DNA of 5,445 bases from Deltaproteobacteria bacterium RIFOXYD12_FULL_50_9 (lineage in GTDB: Bacteria > Desulfobacterota > Desulfobulbia > Desulfobulbales > CALZHT01). Location: assembly GCA_001799225.1 (NCBI GenBank), contig MGTA01000139.1:489-5933 (forward strand), given 5' to 3'. Within the stretch, counting starts at the first letter, position 1, and each line of letters begins with the position of its first letter. Of this stretch, positions 1 through 3,156 are shown piece by piece. Made by a program: the position numbers and the translations under genes. Under the pieces are notes generated by a model. The model did not search any database. It had not been told where the DNA came from and worked only from the letters and a program-made list of their open reading frames with translations.

Positions 1-73
1 GCTCGTCGTAATTCTGCCAGAATTCTGGGTCTTCAGCCATGCGTTTACTTTTGTATTTTTGTAAGTCGCTCAT
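1..73 (-). CDS. XRE/HigA-like antitoxin, N-terminal fragment (continues past window start)
   Basis: Only the first 24 codons are inside the window, reading MSDLQKYKSKRMAEDPEFWQ then NYDE. This start resembles short XRE-family helix-turn-helix antitoxins encoded downstream of HigB/RelE-like toxins; the HTH itself would lie off the left edge, so this family call is inference. A strong Shine-Dalgarno site (AAGGAG, minus strand, 85-80) sits 6 bases before the ATG. The start overlaps the stop of the upstream toxin frame by 4 bases (ATGA), the usual arrangement for translational coupling in toxin-first higBA operons. Because the upstream toxin has a premature stop, translation here probably depends on its own strong ribosome binding site. 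Its expected role is to neutralise a cognate toxin and repress its own promoter. Confidence 0.72.
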   Translation of the reverse strand, partial: MSDLQKYKSKRMAEDPEFWQNYDE

Positions 74-423
74 AGCAATCTCCTTTTTATAAAATAGTCT
101 TTCTTGCGTCGTTCGGCTGTTTTAATTTCTCTGGCAGGTGTTTTCTGAGTTTTTTTGGTGAAAGCATGGTTCATTACTACCAAGTCATTACCATCAAAAA
201 AGCCGAATATACGAAAAATGTTATTCCCATATTGGATGCGCGCTTCCCATATATCGTCAGTCGCTTCTAATTTTTTGAAAAATTAACTTGGAACAATGTC
301 AAAATTTTCAATTATATCAAGAACAAAGAAAACTTTTTCGATCTGTTTGTTAGAAAGTGAATCAAGATAATCTTGCACAGGACATTCGTCATTTTCGAGG
401 CGATAGAAAATTATTTTTCGCAT
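70..423 (-). pseudogene. HigB/RelE-like toxin (phage Gp49-like family), interrupted by an in-frame TAA
   Basis: Reading the minus strand from the ATG at 423 gives a 117-codon frame with one internal stop, TAA at 285-283 (codon 47). The N-terminal part starts MRKIIFYRLENDECPVQDYL. After the stop the same frame continues FFKKLEATDDIWEARIQYGN and on to IFRIFGFFDGNDLVVMNHAF, followed by a Lys/Arg-rich tail. The W-E-x-R-I...FRIFGFF...NHAFxKK pattern is typical of the RelE/ParE-superfamily Gp49/HigB mRNA interferases, and the full length matches the family. Intact relatives would be expected to have a sense codon, probably Lys, at the stop, so a single AAA/AAG to TAA change explains the break (inference). 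No good restart codon with a ribosome site follows, so active toxin is not expected. The gene is directly upstream of, and overlaps, the HigA-like antitoxin. Read-through or a sequencing error are the alternatives. Confidence 0.8.
80..85 (-). promoter_or_regulatory. Ribosome binding site of the HigA-like antitoxin
   Basis: AAGGAG on the minus strand, 6 bases before the ATG at 73-71. It lies inside the last codons of the toxin frame. The toxin itself has no recognisable Shine-Dalgarno site before its ATG at 423, so the antitoxin appears set for higher translation than the toxin. Confidence 0.7.
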
Positions 424-429
424 ATTTTT

Positions 430-458
430 AGGTTAGCTCATTTGCGAACCAAAGGCAA
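430..458 (-). promoter_or_regulatory. Weak candidate promoter for the higBA-like operon
   Basis: On the minus strand, TTGCCT (458-453) and TAACCT (435-430) are separated by 17 bases and lie just upstream of the toxin ATG at 423. The -10 match is poor and the transcript would be nearly leaderless for the toxin, which agrees with the missing Shine-Dalgarno site but is weak support. Confidence 0.2.
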
Positions 459-472
459 GTTTAAAAATGTAA

Positions 473-595
473 CAGGCTGAAATTAAAAACAAAAAAATCG
501 CACAACAAAAGTATGTCGAGGTGACGCGGGGAAGCTCGGTTCAGTTTCCTGCATGGTCATTGGCCGCGCCCCTCACCCTTGGCTTCAAAATATAA
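473..595. other. Intergenic block with a GC-rich core, of unknown origin
   Basis: Between the two divergent TA operons, bases about 515-585 are much richer in G+C than the AT-rich sequence on either side. One plus-strand frame is open from 473 to the TAA at 593-595 (ending PAWSLAAPLTLGFKI) but has no ATG and no ribosome site. No known element, terminal repeats or RNA fold was recognised. It may be a fragment of an older gene or a dispersed repeat. Confidence 0.25.
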
Positions 596-603
596 CCCTA
601 TCC

Positions 604-632
604 TTGCTTTTCTTGGGTTGCCTCGGTATGAT
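604..632 (+). promoter_or_regulatory. Sigma-70-type promoter of the vapBC-like operon
   Basis: TTGCTT (604-609) and TATGAT (627-632) are separated by exactly 17 bases. The -10 box matches the consensus at five of six positions and the -35 box at three. The predicted transcription start falls near 638-641, about 30 bases before the antitoxin ATG at 669. The downstream palindrome overlaps this start point. Confidence 0.55.
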
Positions 633-644
633 CTTACATGTAAG
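633..644. promoter_or_regulatory. Perfect 12-bp palindrome, candidate antitoxin operator
   Basis: CTTACATGTAAG is its own reverse complement. It starts directly after the -10 box and covers the predicted transcription start of the antitoxin operon. AbrB-type and other TA antitoxins commonly bind palindromes at their own promoter, so autorepression is the likely role; this is inferred from position only. Confidence 0.5.
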
Positions 645-657
645 AAAATTCAATTTT

Positions 658-662
658 GGAGG
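658..662 (+). promoter_or_regulatory. Ribosome binding site that fixes the AbrB antitoxin start
   Basis: GGAGG lies 6 bases before the ATG at 669. The frame stays open upstream to a TTG at 579, but that start would precede the promoter and has no ribosome site, so 669 is the chosen start. Confidence 0.75.
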
Positions 663-668
663 CACATC

Positions 669-932
669 ATGGCAAACGTATCTACCACAAGAATGTCGTC
701 AAAGGGGCAAGTTGTAATACCTGAAAATATTCGGAAAAACTTGAACCTGAAAGCAGGGGCACAGTTCATAGTCGTTGGTGACAAAGACGTAGTAATATTA
801 AAAAGCATTACTCCACCCTCAATCGAAGAATTTGATCAACTCATAGCAAAAGCTCAGCAGGACGGAAAGAAGGCAGGATTAAAAAAAGCAGATATTTCGG
901 AGGCAATAAAAAAAGTTAGGGGTAAACAATGA
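669..932 (+). CDS. AbrB/SpoVT-family antitoxin (VapB-like)
   Basis: An 87-residue protein starting MANVSTTRMSSKGQVVIPEN. Residues about 5-45 form a SpoVT-AbrB swapped-hairpin DNA-binding domain with the hallmark SSKGQVVIP (10-18), then IRKNLNLKAGAQF and a VVIL strand. The C-terminal part (about 48-87) is charged and helical and ends in an AIKKVRGKQ tail, like the toxin-binding arm of AbrB-type antitoxins paired with COG1569 PIN toxins. The start at 669 has GGAGG at ideal spacing, and the preceding promoter and palindrome support autoregulation. The stop overlaps the PIN toxin start by 4 bases (ATGA), so the two were built to be co-translated. The frame looks intact. Since the paired toxin is broken, this antitoxin may now be an orphan regulator or may cross-neutralise a related PIN toxin elsewhere (inference). 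Confidence 0.88.
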   Translation: MANVSTTRMSSKGQVVIPENIRKNLNLKAGAQFIVVGDKDVVILKSITPPSIEEFDQLIAKAQQDGKKAGLKKADISEAIKKVRGKQ

Positions 933-1165
933 AAATTGTCCTTGATACTAATGTGTTTATCTCGGGCATTTTATTCGGTGGCCTACCTTCGCAAATTCTT
1001 AAAGCCTGGAGACAGTCCAAAATAAAAATTGTCTTGACCGAAGAAATACTTGAAGAGTATCAACGGGTTGGCAAATAACTTTCAAATAAATACCCTTCTG
1101 TAAACATCGATCCGATTATAGGAAGACTAAGGGGATGTTCTTGCTTTATTGATTTAAGTAGGAGC
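929..1165 (+). pseudogene. PIN-domain toxin (VapC-like, COG1569 type), nonsense-interrupted and C-terminally truncated
   Basis: The ATG at 929 overlaps the antitoxin stop. The first 49 codons begin MKIVLDTNVFISGILFGGLP and reach EEILEEYQRVGK, a good match to the N-terminal third of PIN RNases: the first catalytic Asp (D6 in LDTN) and the acidic EILEEY segment are present. Codon 50 is TAA (1076-1078). Beyond it the same frame still reads family-like sequence (LSNKYPSVNIDPIIG), so the stop is most simply a Lys/Glu codon changed to TAA. Intact members run to about 140 residues and carry two more catalytic Asp in the C-terminal half, in a DPDDDKF-like motif and a later SGD-like motif. Neither is seen here: by about 1165 the frame has become the leader of the next gene. 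The right end given is approximate. The product cannot be an active RNase as it stands. Confidence 0.82.
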
Positions 1166-1170
1166 AATGA

Positions 1171-1175
1171 GGAGG
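1171..1175 (+). promoter_or_regulatory. Ribosome binding site supporting a GTG start at 1182
   Basis: GGAGG is 6 bases before GTG at 1182 and decides the start of the secreted repeat protein, placing a clean signal peptide at the N terminus. It sits within the still-open frame of the PIN toxin remnant. Confidence 0.7.
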
Positions 1176-1181
1176 TTTTGA

Positions 1182-2336
1182 GTGAAGCAGAGTTCTGCTT
1201 ATCTAATTCGAATAGTCGTTTTGCTATTTCTCGTATCATTGGCAGTTGAAGCTTCTGTGCAGGCGCAGGATACTGAGTTGTCTGGCGCAACAGCTATAAG
1301 CAAAAAAACGCTATCGCATAATGTAGTCGTTGCGCCTCAAAAATATATTCTTGACTCGGGTATTCAGCGGGAAGAGGTGAAAGAAGTTAGGGAGCCGATC
1401 CGACAGGAGGGTGAACAACAAATTGTGACACAGGAAGCCGTGGCTGTGCGACCTGGAGCAATATTCCTTGAGCGAAAAGCATTATCATATAATGTAGTGG
1501 TTGCGCCTCCAAAACGTATTTTGGAACAGAATATTCGGCGGGAAGAGGTGAAAGAAGTTAGGGGGCCGATCCGACAGTTGAGCGAACAGCAAATTGTGAT
1601 ACGGGAAGCTTCCGGGCCGGAGGCTGAGGCTGTGCGACCTGGAACAGCATCTCTAGACCAAAAAACGCGGTCATATAATACGGTTTCTGCTGTAACTCCT
1701 GTTGTTGATCTAAATATGCAGAGAAAAGTTATTCGGGTACCATGCCAACCGTTGAGTGAACAACAAATCGCTCAAAATGAGATAGCTGCGAGCTATCTCC
1801 CCATCTGGAACGATCGGATCAAAATCGCAAACGGCTTTGATGATGCTGAATTTGATCGTCATTTTGTCGTGACCAAAGTTAAGGATAGTTACACAACGCG
1901 TGGCCAATCTTTGGATATCGGTGTTTGCATTAAAATTGACTGGTTTATGCTCAATAACCTGGAGGACCGTCTTTGGGTGCTTATTTCTCCTGCGTTTGAG
2001 AATACACGGAATCTGGAAATACCCCTAAACACATATCTGACTGAAGACGAGATCAACACAATTCATGATGTCTATAATCACGCATGGGTCATTGATATCA
2101 CCAATCCTTTCCTGTTTAAGAGCAAAGAGGAGGCGATACAAAAATTTAACGAGGTTTCCGGGGGCCAGGATTCTGAAAGTCAAATGCATGAAATTTTGTT
2201 ACAGCGAGATGGTATTCTGGAGCCTTGGTTGCAGGGGAGGGTCATAGTGAACGAAAAGGAAAATAAGTGTCAGATCGGGTCGATAAACCTGGTAACTGGT
2301 GAAATTATACAGCGGGATATTTTATGCCGGTTTTAG
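1182..2336 (+). CDS. Secreted protein of unknown function with three degenerate tandem repeats
   Basis: 384 residues from a GTG start with GGAGG upstream. Residues 1-28 are a Sec signal peptide: KQSSAYLIR, then the hydrophobic core IVVLLFLVSLAV, with likely cleavage after VQA (A28), so the product is exported to the periplasm or beyond. Residues about 41-92, 98-154 and 160-202 are three related units. The first two share (K)xLSxNVVVAP, then I(Q/R)REEVKEVRxPIRQ, then EQQIV and AVRPG. The third is diverged (SYNTV, then PLSEQQIAQNEIAA). The second unit carries a 5-residue insertion near ASGPE. Residues about 203-384 form a non-repeat part with aromatic and acidic residues and four Cys in the whole mature protein (C188, C249, C363, C382), of which C363 and C382 could pair. 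No enzyme motif or known domain was recognised. Function is unknown; a cell-envelope or structural role is only a guess. Confidence 0.75.
   Translation: MKQSSAYLIRIVVLLFLVSLAVEASVQAQDTELSGATAISKKTLSHNVVVAPQKYILDSGIQREEVKEVREPIRQEGEQQIVTQEAVAVRPGAIFLERKALSYNVVVAPPKRILEQNIRREEVKEVRGPIRQLSEQQIVIREASGPEAEAVRPGTASLDQKTRSYNTVSAVTPVVDLNMQRKVIRVPCQPLSEQQIAQNEIAASYLPIWNDRIKIANGFDDAEFDRHFVVTKVKDSYTTRGQSLDIGVCIKIDWFMLNNLEDRLWVLISPAFENTRNLEIPLNTYLTEDEINTIHDVYNHAWVIDITNPFLFKSKEEAIQKFNEVSGGQDSESQMHEILLQRDGILEPWLQGRVIVNEKENKCQIGSINLVTGEIIQRDILCRF
1302..1787 (+). repeat. Intragenic tandem repeat, three diverged copies
   Basis: Copies at about 1302-1457, 1473-1643 and 1659-1787, all within the secreted protein gene. 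Copies 1 and 2 are offset by 171 bases (57 codons) and share a stretch of identical DNA (GCGGGAAGAGGTGAAAGAAG and the next bases; 1367 on and 1538 on). Copy 3 is much more diverged. The near-identity of copies 1 and 2 at DNA level points to a fairly recent duplication or ongoing homogenisation. Confidence 0.7.
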
Positions 2337-2456
2337 GTTTTAGCTGAAGCACTTATGGAATACTAACCGCCAATCGGGGCTGATCATGATAACTGGAGTC
2401 ATTCAAGTCACTCTTCGCTTGCTGGTTTTGCTTTGTAAATGAGCTGGGAAAATCAT

Positions 2457-2855
2457 ATGAGAGAAGTCATTAGACAGCAAGATCTCAGCAATGAGTTTTA
2501 CACCTCTGAGCAGTGTTACATTACTGAATTGTCCAATACCTCTGATGACCCGGATGTATCAATTGCCCGAGCTAGAGTGGAGCCGGGGGTAACAACTCGT
2601 TGGCATCGCCTTAGAGGAACCGTCGAGCGTTACTATATCGTTAATGGCAAGGGGCGTGTGGAGGTCGGGAAACTCCCGCCACAGGAGGTGGTTGGCGGCG
2701 ACATCGTGTTTATCCCGCCGATGTGTCGGCAACGCATCACCAACATCGGCGCGGAGGATCTGGTCTTTCTGGCTATTTGCACACCTCGGTTTTCGAATGA
2801 TGTTTATGAAGATATTGAGGACATCCCGGCGTCGAATGAATCGGCTGAGATGTGA
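2457..2855 (+). CDS. Small single-domain cupin with an atypical metal site
   Basis: 132 residues from the ATG at 2457 (MREVIRQQDLSNEFYTSEQC), which has GGGA 7 bases upstream. An in-frame ATG at 2439 would add six residues (MSWENH) but has no ribosome site. The core is a Cupin_2-type beta barrel. Motif 1 runs PGVTTRWHRLRGTVERYYIV then NGKG; motif 2 is GGDIVFIPPMCRQRITNIG. In canonical cupins motif 1 gives two His and a Glu and motif 2 a third His. Here H50 and E57 are kept, but the second His is Leu (L52) and the motif 2 His appears as Gln (Q92). The tail is acidic (NDVYEDIEDIP). No signal peptide, so it should be cytoplasmic. Substrate and reaction are not known; it may be a binding or regulatory cupin, or use an unusual metal set. 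It lies 66 bases before the DUF1161 gene on the same strand. Confidence 0.82.
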   Translation: MREVIRQQDLSNEFYTSEQCYITELSNTSDDPDVSIARARVEPGVTTRWHRLRGTVERYYIVNGKGRVEVGKLPPQEVVGGDIVFIPPMCRQRITNIGAEDLVFLAICTPRFSNDVYEDIEDIPASNESAEM

Positions 2856-2904
2856 TTCTCAAATCAATCAAGTTGGTTACTGGTCGGATGGGTAAGGAAT
2901 TGAC

Positions 2905-2910
2905 AAGGAG
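2905..2910 (+). promoter_or_regulatory. Ribosome binding site of the DUF1161 protein
   Basis: AAGGAG 10 bases before the ATG at 2921, within a purine-rich run. It selects 2921 over the upstream in-frame starts, which would put extra charged residues before the signal peptide. Confidence 0.6.
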
Positions 2911-2920
2911 AGAGACAATT

Positions 2921-3151
2921 ATGAAACGGATTTTTTTTACTTTAGGGATTATCACTGTCGTATTTTGTACATCAGCATTCGCTGGAATCAAACCCTGTGA
3001 GGAACTGAAAGCGGAAATTGATGCAAAGTTGAAGGAAAAGGGTGTGAATTCATACACCCTGGAGATTCTCCCTGCGGATCAGGTTAAAGAACAAAAGATT
3101 ATCGGTTCCTGTGAGGGCGGCAGCAAGAAAATCTCTTTCACACGTAATTAA
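2921..3151 (+). CDS. Small secreted DUF1161-family protein (YnfD-like)
   Basis: 76 residues: a signal peptide MKRIFFTLGIITVVFCTSAF with cleavage after AFA (A21), then a mature domain of about 55 residues. The mature part reads C26-E-E-L-K then EIDAKLKEKGV, YTLEILP, QKIIGSC (C64) and KKISFTRN. This pattern matches DUF1161: a Cys near the N terminus, a short helix with K/R and G, the TLxI(L/V)PxDQV segment, and VGxC plus an I-x-(Y/F)-TR ending, as in Escherichia coli YnfD. The two mature Cys (C26, C64) probably form a disulfide in the periplasm. The family has no known biochemical function. The gene follows the cupin on the same strand and ends 5 bases before the convergent pbpC stop. Confidence 0.8.
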   Translation: MKRIFFTLGIITVVFCTSAFAGIKPCEELKAEIDAKLKEKGVNSYTLEILPADQVKEQKIIGSCEGGSKKISFTRN

Positions 3152-3156
3152 ATTTC

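Noticed and set aside
579..668. N-terminal extension of the AbrB antitoxin from a TTG at 579
   Set aside because: It has no ribosome site, begins upstream of the likely promoter, and the added 30 residues are not like the family; the ATG at 669 has GGAGG at ideal spacing.
1034..1063. TTGACC-18-TATCAA promoter-like pair inside the PIN toxin remnant
   Set aside because: It lies in former coding sequence, about 120 bases from the next start, with a modest -10 match; such pairs arise by chance in AT-rich coding DNA.
1167..1181. Four-codon mini-ORF (ATG AGG AGG TTT TGA) abutting the GTG start at 1182
   Set aside because: It is simply the Shine-Dalgarno sequence read as codons; the only upstream AGGAG is 2 bases away, too close for initiation, so a leader peptide role is not supported.
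2065..2247. Short alternative frame inside the secreted repeat protein gene
   Set aside because: It overlaps the long frame that has a signal peptide and repeats, with no ribosome site or recognisable domain of its own.
2900..2924. TTGACA with a downstream TATGAA as a promoter for the DUF1161 gene
   Set aside because: The spacing is only 13 bases and the -10 would overlap the start codon; the region is better explained as ribosome site plus start.
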